Assembly: GCF_024305245.1 (NCBI RefSeq)
Contig: NZ_JAMWYX010000001.1
Location: forward strand, 434,001 to 498,000
DNA length: 64,000 bases
From: Erythrobacter sp.
GTDB lineage: Bacteria; Pseudomonadota; Alphaproteobacteria; Sphingomonadales; Sphingomonadaceae
Direction of reading: 5' to 3'
Made by a program: the position numbers and the translations under genes. Below are positions 40,374 through 49,890 of the stretch, piece after piece (position 1 is the first letter of the stretch; the number at the start of each line of letters is the position of its first letter). A model generated the notes under the pieces. It worked only from the letters and a program-made list of their open reading frames with translations, searched no databases and had not been told where the DNA came from.

Positions 40374-40595
40374 ATGAACGATCAGGAACCCCGCCAGACA
40401 CCCGACTGGGTCGAGGATGTGAAGGTCGAAGTCAGCGGCATGGCGAAGGAAGGGGTCAACCACCCCTCGACCGGGCCGGTGCTGACCGGCGCGGCAATTG
40501 GCGCTGTGGCGGGCTGGATCCTGCCGGTCATATCGCTGCCGGTCGGGCTGCTCGCCGGTGCGGGCTTTGCACTCTACCAGAGAATCAAGAAATAA
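40374..40595 (+). CDS. Small membrane protein, 73 aa
   Basis: A polar, acidic N-terminal 30 residues followed by one or two hydrophobic segments (about 32-67: GPVLTGAAIGAVAGWILP ... LPVGLLAGAGFALY) and a basic end. Ribosome site AGGAAG lies about seven bases upstream. Unknown family; it sits between glyA and nrdR, with 12 and 8 bases to its neighbours, so it is part of the operon. Confidence 0.8.
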   Translation: MNDQEPRQTPDWVEDVKVEVSGMAKEGVNHPSTGPVLTGAAIGAVAGWILPVISLPVGLLAGAGFALYQRIKK

Positions 40596-40603
40596 CCATC
40601 TGA

Positions 40604-41080
40604 ATGCGTTGTCCCTTTTGCGCCCACGACGACACCCAGGTAAAAGACAGTCGCCCGACCGAGGACAATGCCTCGATCCGGCGGCGTCGCCAGTGTTCGT
40701 CCTGCGGGGCGCGCTTCACCACCTTCGAGCGCGTCCAACTGCGCGAGGTGGTGGTGGTCAAGTCCGGGTCCGATGGCGGGCCGGGACGGCGGGAACCGTT
40801 CGAACGGTCCAAACTCGAACAATCGGTCGCGCTTGCCTGCCGTAAACGGGCCATTGATCAGGAGCGGCTCGATCAGTTGATATCGGGCATTCAGCGTCAG
40901 GTCGAAACCTCGGGCGAGCCGGAGGTCCCCTCCTCCAGAATCGGCGAGATGGTGATGGATGGTCTGCGCCAGATCGATTCGGTGGCCTATATCCGGTTCG
41001 CCAGCGTCTACCGCGATTTCTCGGAAGCGCGCGACTTCGAAGAGTTTGCCAGCACCGTGCAGCAAGCGGCGAAAGAATAA
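40604..41080 (+). CDS. nrdR: Transcriptional repressor NrdR
   Basis: 158 residues. ATP/dATP-sensing repressor of ribonucleotide reductase genes. N-terminal zinc ribbon with CPFC and CSSC, followed by FTTFERVQL, then the ATP-cone domain (about 50-140, [20 protein letters not shown]). Typical position near glyA. No NrdR boxes were searched for outside this window. Confidence 0.97.
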   Translation: MRCPFCAHDDTQVKDSRPTEDNASIRRRRQCSSCGARFTTFERVQLREVVVVKSGSDGGPGRREPFERSKLEQSVALACRKRAIDQERLDQLISGIQRQVETSGEPEVPSSRIGEMVMDGLRQIDSVAYIRFASVYRDFSEARDFEEFASTVQQAAKE

Positions 41081-41087
41081 CCACAAA

Positions 41088-41834
41088 ATGGCCGAAACCA
41101 ACAAGCCGGTGATCGTGCTGGTGCGCCCGCAATTGGGCGAGAATATCGGCAAGGCAGCGCGGGCGATGCTGAATTTCGGGCTGACCGAGATGCGGCTGGT
41201 CGCCCCGCGCGATGGCTGGCCCAACCCCTCTGCCGGCCCGGCTGCGGCGGGCGCGGATATCGTGCTCGAACAGGCCAAAGTCTTCGAAACTACGGCCGAA
41301 GCCGTGGCCGACTGCGCCCATGTCCACGCCACCACGGTGCGCAAGCGCGGCGTTACCAAGCCGGTGATCGGCGCGGACGAAGCGGGGAGGATCGTCCACA
41401 CGCTGGCCGGGCGCCATGCGATCATCTTCGGCCCCGAACGTTCCGGACTGGAAACCGAGGATGTGGCGCTGGCGCGCAATATCCTGACCGTGCCGATCAA
41501 TCCCGAGTTCGCTTCGCTGAATCTCGCGCAGGCGGTGATTCTGGTGGCGTATGAATGGTCGCGGATCGGGCGAGAAATCGCGGATTCCGGCATGGTGCTG
41601 GTGCAGCCCACGGTTGAGGATGTGCTGCCCCCTGCCCCGCAGGAGGAGCTTGACGGGTTGATCGCGCATCTGGAAGCGATGCTGGAGCCGCGCGGCTATT
41701 TCCTGCCCGAGGGCCGCGCCGAAGCGACGCGCCGCACCTTGCGCGGGGTGCTGACGAAGCCGGGCTGGAACCATCTTGAGGTGCGCACCTTGCGCGGGGT
41801 TCTCACCACGATCCAACGCAATCGCCGCGACTGA
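41088..41834 (+). CDS. trmJ: tRNA/rRNA 2'-O-methyltransferase, TrmJ-like (SPOUT)
   Basis: 248 residues. SPOUT fold with the trefoil-knot motifs: IVLVRPQLGENIGKAARAMLNFG, IIFGPERSGLE and IPINPEFASLNLAQAVILVAYEW (read as VPINPEFASLNLAQAV). TrmJ methylates the ribose at position 32 of several tRNAs. The longer C-terminal extension supports TrmJ over TrmL; the exact target is inferred from family. Last gene of the glyA-nrdR cluster. Confidence 0.85.
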   Translation: MAETNKPVIVLVRPQLGENIGKAARAMLNFGLTEMRLVAPRDGWPNPSAGPAAAGADIVLEQAKVFETTAEAVADCAHVHATTVRKRGVTKPVIGADEAGRIVHTLAGRHAIIFGPERSGLETEDVALARNILTVPINPEFASLNLAQAVILVAYEWSRIGREIADSGMVLVQPTVEDVLPPAPQEELDGLIAHLEAMLEPRGYFLPEGRAEATRRTLRGVLTKPGWNHLEVRTLRGVLTTIQRNRRD

Positions 41835-41918
41835 CGTCGTTCGTCGAATGCGGTTGGACTGGCGTTGGTCAGGCGGTACGTTGATCGCTTCCCCAGTCAC
41901 AAATTCGTGAGATTTCAG

Positions 41919-42185
41919 ATGATTTCGATGCGCCTCCCGCTTGCCCTCGCTTGCGCCCTGTTCGTTCTACCAGTTGCGACTGTGGCCAACGCCGCCGGAC
42001 AGACAGCCGAGAAGCCCCCTGCCAGCGAGGAACCGGCCGAGCAGTCGGCTGATGAGGCTGCGGAGGACGCCGTGACCGAAGAAAAGCGCATCTGCCGCTA
42101 CGTGAAGCTCGACACGTCGAGCCGCCGCAAGACCAAGGTCTGCCGCACGTCCGAGGAGTGGCGTGAGCTCAACAATCCGCGCTGA
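41919..42185 (+). CDS. Small secreted protein with paired cysteines
   Basis: 88 residues from ATG 41919: a signal peptide (about 1-25, ending VANAA), an acidic Glu/Ala/Pro linker (about 28-55) and a compact basic C-terminus holding two cysteines in RICRYVKLDTSSRRKTKVC. The spacing (Cys-x16-Cys) and the following TSEEW resemble a small periplasmic module repeated in many sphingomonad genomes, as I recall it. The two Cys could form a disulfide. Function unknown. Confidence 0.7.
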   Translation: MISMRLPLALACALFVLPVATVANAAGQTAEKPPASEEPAEQSADEAAEDAVTEEKRICRYVKLDTSSRRKTKVCRTSEEWRELNNPR

Positions 42186-42209
42186 TCGCCGTTTGCGCCG
42201 GGCCAATGC

Positions 42210-42237
42210 TTGACCTTGCGGCCCATCCTGCTATGCG
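42210..42237 (+). promoter_or_regulatory. Candidate promoter of rpsD
   Basis: TTGACC (42210-42215), a 16-base spacer and TATGCG (42232-42237). This leaves a leader of about 140 bases before the rpsD ATG, long enough to hold a regulatory structure; I could not identify a defined S4 binding fold by eye. Confidence 0.5.
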
Positions 42238-42248
42238 CGCGCCTTCGC

Positions 42249-42268
42249 AATTGGCCCTGCACCCCGGT
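42249..42268 (+). repeat. 20-bp element shared with the tRNA-Lys leader (copy 2)
   Basis: Second copy of AATTGGCCCTGCACC-N-CGGT (first copy 19336-19355), 19 of 20 bases identical. It begins 12 bases after the candidate -10 of rpsD, so it would lie in the early transcribed region. Confidence 0.4.
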
Positions 42269-42384
42269 GAAGCAGTGGCCGCATCAGGCAAATCGGTCTG
42301 ATGGTGCGATGCCGGGTTCAATGGTCAGGCTCAGTTCGATTGTCGGATTGGGGGATGATCCAGCAGATATGAAGGACACGACTT

Positions 42385-42999
42385 ATGTCGAAGCGTAAAA
42401 GCGCCAAGTACAAGCTTGACCGCCGGATGGGCGAGAACATCTGGGGTCGCCCCAACTCCCCGGTGAACAAGCGTTCCTACGGCCCCGGCCAGCACGGCCA
42501 GCGTCGCAAGGGCAAGATGAGCGATTTCGGCCTGCAGCTTCGCGCCAAGCAGAAGCTCAAGGGCTATTACGGCGACGTCACCGAAAAGCAGTTCAAGCGC
42601 ACCTATGCCGAAGCATCGCGCATGAAGGGCGATACCAGCCAGAACCTGATCGGCCTGCTCGAGCGGCGTTTGGACATGGTGGTCTACCGCGCCAAATTCG
42701 CGCCGACCATCTTCTCGGCCCGCCAGATCGTCAGCCACGGCCACATCTATGTGAACGGCGTGAAGTGCAACATCGCCTCGCGCCGGATCGATATCGGCGA
42801 CGTCATCAGCCTCGGCAGCAAGGCCAAGGAAATGGCATTGGTGATCGAAGCCCAAGGCCTCGCCGAACGTGACATTCCCGATTACGTTGCGCCCGACGGC
42901 AACGAGAAGGTGCAGTTCACCCGCGTGCCGAAGCTCGACGAAGTGCCCTATCCGGTAACGATGGAACCGAATTTGGTGGTGGAGTTCTATTCGCGCTGA
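42385..42999 (+). CDS. rpsD: 30S ribosomal protein S4
   Basis: 204 residues, standard length. Primary 16S rRNA-binding protein of the small subunit. The N-terminal third lacks the Cys4 zinc finger (C- form); the S4 RNA-binding domain ([33 protein letters not shown]) spans about residues 93-155. It stands alone here with its own terminator, away from the alpha operon. Confidence 0.98.
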   Translation: MSKRKSAKYKLDRRMGENIWGRPNSPVNKRSYGPGQHGQRRKGKMSDFGLQLRAKQKLKGYYGDVTEKQFKRTYAEASRMKGDTSQNLIGLLERRLDMVVYRAKFAPTIFSARQIVSHGHIYVNGVKCNIASRRIDIGDVISLGSKAKEMALVIEAQGLAERDIPDYVAPDGNEKVQFTRVPKLDEVPYPVTMEPNLVVEFYSR

Positions 43000-43027
43000 T
43001 CTGATTTTTAGCGATGGACATACGAAA

Positions 43028-43058
43028 GGGCGGCCTTGCGGGGCCGCCCTTTTCTTTT
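43028..43058 (+). terminator. Intrinsic terminator of rpsD
   Basis: Perfect 8-bp stem GGGCGGCC (43028-43035) / GGCCGCCC (43042-43049), a 6-base loop and TTTTCTTTT (43050-43058), 28 bases after the stop codon. Confidence 0.95.
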
Positions 43059-43109
43059 GTGCCGCGCAATGCGATTGATTGGCTAGCGAAGGCTTGGGGG
43101 TGAACGGCG

Positions 43110-43745
43110 ATGAATGTGCTGCTGATCGACGGACACCCTGACGAGCGGCGCTATTGCTCGTCCCTGATGGAAGAATACCGCGCCGCGCTTCCTGCACACG
43201 CCGAAGTCACGGCGGTGGCCTTGCGCGATCTGCGGTTCGATCCCAACCTCGCCCACGGCTACCGCCAGCGCACTGAATGGGAGCCTGATCTGCTCCGTCT
43301 GGCCGAGGAGCTGGATGCCTGCGATCACCTCGCGCTCGCCTTCCCGATGTGGTGGGGAGCGGAACCGGCGATGCTCAAAGGCTTGCTCGACCGGCTATTC
43401 CTGCCCGGATTCACCTTTGCCTATCACGATCAGGACACCTTCTGGGATCGCAACATGGCAGGGCGCTCTGCCGATGTGATCATCACCATGGACACGCCGC
43501 CATTCTTTCTGTGGCTTGTCTATGGGAATGCCGTGATCCGCCGCTGGAAGGGGCAGGTGCTGGGCTTTGTCGGCTTCAAGCCGGTGCGGATTCTGCCGCT
43601 GGGTCAGGTCAAGTTCGGCGGGGCGGAGAAGCATGCCGCGAAATGGACCGGCAAGATCAGGCGTTTGGCGCAAACCATCCGTCAGGCAGAACCGGCAAAA
43701 AAGGAACCCCGGTTGGGGCGATTCCTGAACCGCAAAAAAGCTTAG
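43110..43745 (+). CDS. NAD(P)H-dependent oxidoreductase, flavodoxin-2 fold
   Basis: 211 residues of the NQO1/MdaB/KefF-like family: N-terminal NVLLIDGHPDERRYCSSLM (phosphate loop for FMN/FAD), AFPMWWGAEPAMLKGLLDR (flavin-binding and dimer helix), and FVGFKPVRILPLG. Two-electron quinone or related reduction is the expected activity. The ~28-residue C-terminus is basic. Convergent with the chorismate mutase gene, overlapping it by four bases. Confidence 0.88.
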   Translation: MNVLLIDGHPDERRYCSSLMEEYRAALPAHAEVTAVALRDLRFDPNLAHGYRQRTEWEPDLLRLAEELDACDHLALAFPMWWGAEPAMLKGLLDRLFLPGFTFAYHDQDTFWDRNMAGRSADVIITMDTPPFFLWLVYGNAVIRRWKGQVLGFVGFKPVRILPLGQVKFGGAEKHAAKWTGKIRRLAQTIRQAEPAKKEPRLGRFLNRKKA

Positions 43746-44053
43746 CCTTTTACCCGGTCCCACTCGCCGAATTCATACGCAATCGAGCCTTCGACGAGCC
43801 GTTCCCAGATGTCGCCGACGACATCGCCGGGAATGCCGTGCGCCTCTGCCTCGGCGACAGCCGCAGCGATCACGCTGGCCTTGCGCGCTTCGTCGCGCAC
43901 TGCCCCGCGGCTCTGCTTGATGCGGGCGGCGGCACGCATATAGCCAAAGCGGGTCGCGAGCAGAGCGACCAGTTCACGATCGAGAGCATCGACTCCGACG
44001 CGCACTTCGGCCATCGTGGTGCAGTCCGCGGGGCTAAGGGGAATATCGTTCAT
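43742..44053 (-). CDS. Chorismate mutase, AroQ type
   Basis: 103 residues, all helical. EVRVGVDALDRELVALLATRFGYMRAAARIK carries the Arg/Asp/Lys pattern of AroQ enzymes (conserved Arg18-like and Lys); DEARKASVIAAAV and the C-terminal helix complete the fold. Converts chorismate to prephenate for Phe/Tyr synthesis; isochorismate-pyruvate lyases share this fold and cannot be fully excluded. Ends overlap the convergent oxidoreductase gene through a TTAG shared by both stop codons. Confidence 0.88.
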   Translation of the reverse strand: MNDIPLSPADCTTMAEVRVGVDALDRELVALLATRFGYMRAAARIKQSRGAVRDEARKASVIAAAVAEAEAHGIPGDVVGDIWERLVEGSIAYEFGEWDRVKG

Positions 44054-44113
44054 CCTTGCCGCCCTAGGCGGTGAAAGGCGGATTTGTCGAGTGCCTTCGG
44101 GCTCCAGAGCGCC

Positions 44114-46138
44114 TTACCCGCCACGCCCCAGCGCCTCATCCAGAAAACGGCCGATGGTGGCGAGCATATCGGCGCGCGCCTTGCTGTCACCGAGGCCGTG
44201 CTGGAGGTCTTCGTATTCGTGGTAGATGACAGGCTTGCCCGCGTCCTTGAGCGCCTTTTCCATCGCGCGCGCATGGCGCACATCGACGTTGAGATCGCGG
44301 GTACCGTGGAACAGCGCGACCGGTGCGGCGAATTTTTCAGGATGACGGCGCGGGCTGCCTGCGTCCACATGCGGCCCCTGCCCGATGAAATCGCGCACCA
44401 TACGATAGCTGGTATATCCCCGCTTGTCGTCTGCCAGATAGGCCAGATCCGTCACTGGGGCGATTGCCACCACAGCCTTGAACAGCGCGGGATCGAGCAC
44501 CTGCGATTGAAGCGCGGCATAGCCGCCGTATGACCACCCGGCGATCGCCAGCTGGTCAGGCCGGGCAATCCCCTCGCTCACCAGCCAGCGCCCCGCATCG
44601 TTGACATCGCCGATTGCAACGTCCCACGCCTTGAACCCGTTGCGCCCGTACCAGTCGGCGCCATAACCCGATGATCCGCGGTAATTGGGCTGGAGCACGG
44701 CAAACCCGCGCGCGGTGAAGAACTGCACCAGCCAATCGAACCCCCATTCATCGCGCGCCGAGGGGCCGCCGTGCGGCATGACGATGGCGGGCAGGTTCTT
44801 GCCGTCGGAACCCGGCGGTAGCGTCAGATAGCCGGGGATCTGCGTGCCGTCCGCTGCCGGATAGGTGACCGGCCGCATCCGGCCCAGCTGCCGTTCGCCG
44901 ATTTCGGCGCGCACCGGCAGGACCGGTTCGAGCGTGCGCTTGCCCTTGTCGAACAGATAGACCTGCCCCGGCTGGGTATCGCTCGACGCGATCAGCAGCA
45001 ATTGCTGCTCGTCACTGCTCGATCCAACGATGTTGATCATCGGCTGATCGGGCAAAGCTTTGCCGAGATCGGTCGCCAGCTTGGCCAGTTCCGGACTGAA
45101 ATAGGCAATCTGCCGCTTCTCCGTTGCGTAGCTTGCGCCAACCACCCGGCGTTGACGCCCGATCCGGATCAGCGCGTCGACATCGACATCATCGCGCGCC
45201 ATCAGCAGGGTGCCCTTGCCGCTGCCATCGAGCGCGAATTCAGCGATCGCATCATAGCCGTCCATCTGGACAAACCCGACCGCAACGTTGCGTTTGCTGT
45301 TGACCGACAGAGGGGAAAACCACGGCACCGGCTCACCATCAAACGTGAGATTGTCGAGCGCCTCCCAGCCATTCTTGTCCGGCAAGCGATAGAAATAGTC
45401 GTACTCGCCGGTCAGCCGCCCATTTCCGTCAAAACGCGCCCGCACCTTGATCCGCACCTGTCCGGTCTCGTCGGCGACAAAGCGCTGCGCTGCGGGATCG
45501 GCGCGTTCGAGCGTGCGCCGCTTGCCGGACATCACGTCGACCAGATCGACACCCAGCCCGGCATCGCGACTGGCGATTCGCGTGCCCATGCCATTCTCCT
45601 CGACCCATTGGCGCGACATCAGGATCTGTCCCTGTTCGCCGCCAACGTCGAGCGCGAGCACATCCCCGCCCTGTTGCGCAAAGCCCATCGCCCGCGGCGA
45701 CTCGCGCTTGCTCAACTCCTGAACATTGCCGCCGTCGCTATCGATGGCGAACAGTCGGTCGAACGGCAGCAGGAACCCGTCGCCGCCCTGCGCCATGGCC
45801 GACACCTGGCACACCAACCGCGTGTCATTTGCCCATTCGCACCAGTCGAGATCGGCGATTTTCTCCGAATTCACGATCACCCGCTTGATCTCGGCATCGC
45901 CTGCCAGATCGATGACGTTGAGCAATTCGGTGTGTTCCGGGCCTGCGGCAATGAAGGCGACTTTCGTGCCCGAAGGCGAGAGCGAGATGTCGAGCACGGT
46001 CTCGCGCGCGCCGAACACGGCGGCGGTTGCCTCGATATCGCTATCCTGCGCGGTGGCCGGAACAGATCCGACTATAGTGCTCGCAAGGCACAAAACTGCG
46101 CCCTTCGCCAACACGTTGGCGCTGCGTCCGAATTTCAT
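44114..46138 (-). CDS. S9 family peptidase (prolyl-oligopeptidase type), exported
   Basis: 674 residues: signal peptide (about 1-30, ending PATAQ), a beta-propeller domain (about 35-410) and a C-terminal alpha/beta hydrolase. Catalytic Ser in GWSYGGYAAL, Asp in FHGTRDLNVDV and His in YHEYEDLQHGL are all visible, with the oxyanion-forming HGGPSARD upstream. It should degrade short peptides in the periplasm or be secreted. Stands alone between chorismate mutase and tgt. Confidence 0.93.
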   Translation of the reverse strand: MKFGRSANVLAKGAVLCLASTIVGSVPATAQDSDIEATAAVFGARETVLDISLSPSGTKVAFIAAGPEHTELLNVIDLAGDAEIKRVIVNSEKIADLDWCEWANDTRLVCQVSAMAQGGDGFLLPFDRLFAIDSDGGNVQELSKRESPRAMGFAQQGGDVLALDVGGEQGQILMSRQWVEENGMGTRIASRDAGLGVDLVDVMSGKRRTLERADPAAQRFVADETGQVRIKVRARFDGNGRLTGEYDYFYRLPDKNGWEALDNLTFDGEPVPWFSPLSVNSKRNVAVGFVQMDGYDAIAEFALDGSGKGTLLMARDDVDVDALIRIGRQRRVVGASYATEKRQIAYFSPELAKLATDLGKALPDQPMINIVGSSSDEQQLLLIASSDTQPGQVYLFDKGKRTLEPVLPVRAEIGERQLGRMRPVTYPAADGTQIPGYLTLPPGSDGKNLPAIVMPHGGPSARDEWGFDWLVQFFTARGFAVLQPNYRGSSGYGADWYGRNGFKAWDVAIGDVNDAGRWLVSEGIARPDQLAIAGWSYGGYAALQSQVLDPALFKAVVAIAPVTDLAYLADDKRGYTSYRMVRDFIGQGPHVDAGSPRRHPEKFAAPVALFHGTRDLNVDVRHARAMEKALKDAGKPVIYHEYEDLQHGLGDSKARADMLATIGRFLDEALGRGG

Positions 46139-46188
46139 GCTGGCTCCCCGATTGCAAGGCGGTCAGGCTAGCGCGTCCCGCCCGGCGA

Positions 46189-47325
46189 TCAACCCCCTTG
46201 GCGCAAGTAATCGCGGCGGAAGCCGGCGGCGAAACCGGCGAAGGCTCCTGCCGCAATCGCATCGCGCATCGCCTGCATCAGCGCCTGATAGAAGCTGAGG
46301 TTATGCTCGGTCAGCAGCATCGCGCCCAGCATCTCGCCCGATTTGACGAGGTGGTGGATATAGGCGCGCGAATAGGTGGTGCAGACCGGACAGCCGCAGC
46401 GTTCGTCAAGCGGCCCGGTGTCCTCGGCAAAGCGCGCGTTGCGCAAGTTCAGCGGCCCGTTCCAGGTGAAGGCCTGCCCATTGCGGCCCGAACGGGTCGG
46501 CAACACGCAATCGAACATGTCGATCCCGCGTTCGACCGCGCCCACAAGGTCATCGGGCTTGCCCACGCCCATCAGGTATCGCGGGCGATCTTCGGGCAGC
46601 ATGGTGGGCGCATAGTCGAGCACGCCGAACATCGCCTGCTGCCCTTCCCCCACGGCCAGCCCGCCGACGGCGTAGCCATCGAAGCCAATCGCAGTCAGCG
46701 CATCGGCGCTGATCCGCCGCAAGTCTTCATGCAGCGCGCCCTGCTGGATGCCGAACAAGGCGGCGCTCTCCGCGTGTTCTTCGCCCGCGTCGAAGCCATC
46801 GCGGCTACGCTTGGCCCAGCGCATCGACAGTTCCATGCTCTCAGCGATCTCGTCCTTGGGGCGGTCGGCGCGGGGACATTCATCGAAGGCCATCACGATG
46901 TCGGAGCCGAGCAGGCGCTGGATTTCCATCGATCGTTCCGGGGTGAGCATATGCTTCGAACCATCGAGATGACTGCGAAACTCCACCCCCTGCTCGGTCA
47001 GTTTGCGCAGCTCCGACAGGCTCATCACCTGATAGCCGCCAGAATCGGTCAGGATCGGGCGCTGCCAGTTCATGAACTTGTGCAAGCCGCCAAGCCGCGC
47101 CACCCGTTCCGCGCCCGGACGCAGCATCAGGTGATAGGTGTTGCCGAGGATGATATCGGCCCCGGTCGCGCGCACGCTTTCGGGCTTCATCGCCTTCACC
47201 GTCGCCGCCGTGCCGACGGGCATGAAGGCGGGCGTGCGGATTTCCCCGCGCTGCATCGCGATGGTGCCGGTGCGCGCCTTGCCATCGGTGGCATGGAGGG
47301 TGAACGAGAAGCGGGAGCCTGTCAT
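46189..47325 (-). CDS. tgt: Queuine tRNA-ribosyltransferase
   Basis: 378 residues. Exchanges guanine 34 for preQ1 in GUN tRNAs. Conserved: [32 protein letters not shown] with the first catalytic Asp region, [22 protein letters not shown] with the nucleophilic Asp region upstream ([11 protein letters not shown]), and the zinc ligands [11 protein letters not shown] followed by the distal His. queA, the next step in queuosine synthesis, lies 2.5 kb upstream on the same strand. Confidence 0.98.
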   Translation of the reverse strand: MTGSRFSFTLHATDGKARTGTIAMQRGEIRTPAFMPVGTAATVKAMKPESVRATGADIILGNTYHLMLRPGAERVARLGGLHKFMNWQRPILTDSGGYQVMSLSELRKLTEQGVEFRSHLDGSKHMLTPERSMEIQRLLGSDIVMAFDECPRADRPKDEIAESMELSMRWAKRSRDGFDAGEEHAESAALFGIQQGALHEDLRRISADALTAIGFDGYAVGGLAVGEGQQAMFGVLDYAPTMLPEDRPRYLMGVGKPDDLVGAVERGIDMFDCVLPTRSGRNGQAFTWNGPLNLRNARFAEDTGPLDERCGCPVCTTYSRAYIHHLVKSGEMLGAMLLTEHNLSFYQALMQAMRDAIAAGAFAGFAAGFRRDYLRQGG

Positions 47326-47365
47326 CGGCCCGCGCGCTAGCGAGGCCGGGCGCTGCTGTCACCTC

Positions 47366-47407
47366 TAAAGCAAACGGGCTGCCCGGCGATAATGCCAGAC
47401 AGCCCGT
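47366..47407 (-). terminator. Candidate terminator after the outer-membrane protein gene
   Basis: Read on the minus strand: ACGGGCTG (47407-47400), an 18-base loop containing GCC/GGC pairing, CAGCCCGT (47381-47374), then TTGCTTT. The stem is perfect but the T-tract is interrupted, so efficiency is uncertain. It would separate this gene from tgt. Confidence 0.6.
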
Positions 47408-47432
47408 CTGTATTCGGTACTGGATCAGTCGA

Positions 47433-48008
47433 TCAGAACTTGAAGCCGACGCCAACCGTTCCGCGCAGGGTGTCGAACGCGATGGTGTCGACATTGGCCC
47501 GCAAGACGACCGTATCCAGCGGAAGTTCGACGCCGGCGCCCACAAGGTAATCACCTTCGGTGGTATCCAGATCGAAATCGCTTTCGTCGAAGTCCGGAAC
47601 GCCGATCACGTTGCCGGCATCAAGATCGACCCACTGATAGCCGCCGCGCGCATAGATCTTGGCACCGCCTTCGGTGCGGAAGCCAAGGCGGGCAGAGGCG
47701 CCATATTCGGCATCGATCGGGCCGCTGCCGAAGTGTGCGTTGCCTTCAACACCGGCAAACAGGTTTTCGCCGACCGGGAAATCGACCGCGGCAAAGCCAC
47801 CATAGATTTCGCCGCTGTCGTCGATGTTGAGATCGTCGAACTCGCCATCGTCGGCGTCGAGGTCGCCCAGATCGAGACCGAGATCATGCAGACCGACCGA
47901 TGCGCCGACCGTGATTTCCGGTTGGCCGTCATTGGACTGCGCGTGCGCTGCGGCCGGAAGTGCCATCGCGCCCATCGCTACGAGCGTGGTGATTGCGATT
48001 TTCCTCAT
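47433..48008 (-). CDS. Outer-membrane beta-barrel protein
   Basis: 191 residues from ATG 48008: signal peptide (about 1-23, AAHAQ), then alternating strands of a small OmpA/Opacity-like barrel ending in the C-terminal Phe motif GTVGVGFKF that the BAM machinery recognises. One loop (about 38-65) is extremely acidic, with Asp making up about half of the residues from LDLGDLDADDGE onward. Ribosome site AAGGA is upstream. Function unknown; surface protein. Confidence 0.88.
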   Translation of the reverse strand: MRKIAITTLVAMGAMALPAAAHAQSNDGQPEITVGASVGLHDLGLDLGDLDADDGEFDDLNIDDSGEIYGGFAAVDFPVGENLFAGVEGNAHFGSGPIDAEYGASARLGFRTEGGAKIYARGGYQWVDLDAGNVIGVPDFDESDFDLDTTEGDYLVGAGVELPLDTVVLRANVDTIAFDTLRGTVGVGFKF

Positions 48009-48171
48009 GCGTTTATATCCTTGTTTTCTTGCCTGCCGCAGGGGGTGCGGCGGTAGGCAAGCCACTAGGATTCGGTGACTTTCTGCCACATGAACAGGGC
48101 GACCAGTTGTCGCTCGTGTCGGACGGACGACATTTGCTGTTCGACAGAGTGCGCCGGCAGACCCGCTCCGA

Positions 48172-48939
48172 TTACTCGCGCAGGCGCCATCCGGTGCGGA
48201 AGATCACCGTGATGATGACGACGCACAGCGCGAGGAAGCCGAGCGTCAGGCCGAGCGACACGGCAATCGGCACATCGGCGGTGCCATAGAAGGTCCAACG
48301 CAGTCCGCTCACCAGAAAGGCGATGGGATTGGCGAGCGCCACCGCATCCCACGGCGCGGGCAGATCGCGGATCGAATAGAAAGTGCCGCCCAGAAATGTC
48401 AGCGGCGTAAGGAGCAGCAGCGGGATGATACCCAGCTTCTCGAACGAATCGGCCCAAATGCCCAGGATGAAGCCGAACAGCGCGAAACTGGACGCCACCA
48501 GCATGATGTAGAACGCGGCGAACACCGGATGGGCGATCTGGTAATCCACAAACAAAGTCGCCGTGGCGAGGATGATCGCAGCAAGGATCAGCCCCTTGGT
48601 CATTGCCGCGCCGACGAATCCCGCCAGCGTCTCGGCCACACCGACCGGCGCGGACAGCAATTCGTAGATCGTGCCGGTGAAGCGCGGCATGTAGATGCCG
48701 AAGCTGGCATTGCTGGTGGTTTCGCCCAGCAGGGTCAGCATCAGCAGGCCGGGAATGATGAAAGCGCCGTAAGGCACCCCGCCGATCGGCTCCATCCGAG
48801 CGCCGATCACCGATCCGAACACCACGAAATAAAGCGAAGTGGTCAGCACCGGCGAAAGGATCGACTGGAACGCCGTGCGGAAGGCGCGGCTCATTTCGCG
48901 GCGGTAGATCGCATAGGCGCTGCGGACGTTGAAATGCAT
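48172..48939 (-). CDS. ABC-2 type transporter permease
   Basis: 255 residues with six membrane helices, ABC-2 fold. Start at 48939 overlaps the ATPase stop by one base (TGATG). Residues near the end of the second loop (FTGTIYELLSAPVG) match the family signature between helices. Exports an unknown substrate (drug, lipid or polysaccharide types are all possible). The 163-base gap to the outer-membrane gene shows no further gene. Confidence 0.93.
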   Translation of the reverse strand: MHFNVRSAYAIYRREMSRAFRTAFQSILSPVLTTSLYFVVFGSVIGARMEPIGGVPYGAFIIPGLLMLTLLGETTSNASFGIYMPRFTGTIYELLSAPVGVAETLAGFVGAAMTKGLILAAIILATATLFVDYQIAHPVFAAFYIMLVASSFALFGFILGIWADSFEKLGIIPLLLLTPLTFLGGTFYSIRDLPAPWDAVALANPIAFLVSGLRWTFYGTADVPIAVSLGLTLGFLALCVVIITVIFRTGWRLRE

Positions 48940-49880
48940 CACGCGGCCCGCCCTTCGCCCAGCAGTCCGACGAAGATATCCTCCAGCGAGGAATCGTGGA
49001 TATCGAGGCTGAGATATTCGATGCCTGCGCGGGTCAATGCCTGGGCCAGCTGCGCCACCTGAGCGCGGCCTCCGCCCTGCCCGTTTCCGCCGCGATAGGT
49101 CAGGCACGTGCGGCCGGCGTCCAGTTCGACCGGGAAAGCGGCGATTTCCGGCGGCAAGGCAGCGAGCGGCGCGGCCAGCGCGATCACAGCTTCGGTGGTG
49201 CCCAAGCGCTCCATCATTGCGCGCTTTTCATCGACCATCAGGATGCGACCGCCCTGAATGATGCCGACGCGATCGGCCATCTCCTCGGCCTCCTCGATAT
49301 AATGGGTGGTGAGGATGATGGTGACGCCACGTTCTTTCAGCGCAGCGATCTGCTGCCACATGCTTTTTCTGAGCTCCACGTCCACGCCTGCGGTGGGTTC
49401 ATCGAGGAACAGCAGTTCGGGGTCATGCGCCAGCGCCTTGGCGATCAGCACCCGGCGCTTCATCCCGCCCGAAAGCGCACGGATCTGCGCATCGCGCTTG
49501 TCCCACAGCGAGAGGCCTTTGAGGATATCCTCAAGCCGCTCGGCATCATAGGGTTTGCCGAACAGGCCCTGCGAGTAAGCGACCGCGCGCCAGACCGTCT
49601 CGAACATGTCGGTGGCGAGTTCCTGCGGCACCAGCCCGATCCGCGCCCTCGCCCGCCGCCAGTCGCGCGCAAGATCGTGCCCGAAGGCGGTCATCGTGCC
49701 GCTGCTGGGCCGCACCAGCCCGCACACCGCACCGATCAGCGTGGTCTTGCCCGCACCGTTCGGACCGAGCAGCGCGAAAATCTCACCCTTGCGGATCGAC
49801 AGATCGACGTTGTCGAGCGCCCGCGTGCCGCCCTTGTAGACCTTCGACAGGCCGCTGATTTCGAGAATGGATTCGGGCAT
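48939..49880 (-). CDS. ABC transporter ATP-binding protein
   Basis: 313 residues from ATG 49880. Walker A GPNGAGKTT at residues 39-47, signature LSGGMKRR, Walker B LLFLDEPTAGVD and the switch His region TTHYIEEAEE. The last ~80 residues are the C-terminal extension seen in DrrA/CcmA-like exporter ATPases. Energises the ABC-2 permease with which it overlaps. queA begins just upstream; its stop lies 10 bases before this start. Confidence 0.95.
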   Translation of the reverse strand: MPESILEISGLSKVYKGGTRALDNVDLSIRKGEIFALLGPNGAGKTTLIGAVCGLVRPSSGTMTAFGHDLARDWRRARARIGLVPQELATDMFETVWRAVAYSQGLFGKPYDAERLEDILKGLSLWDKRDAQIRALSGGMKRRVLIAKALAHDPELLFLDEPTAGVDVELRKSMWQQIAALKERGVTIILTTHYIEEAEEMADRVGIIQGGRILMVDEKRAMMERLGTTEAVIALAAPLAALPPEIAAFPVELDAGRTCLTYRGGNGQGGGRAQVAQLAQALTRAGIEYLSLDIHDSSLEDIFVGLLGEGRAA

Positions 49881-49890
49881 GCACCAGTGG

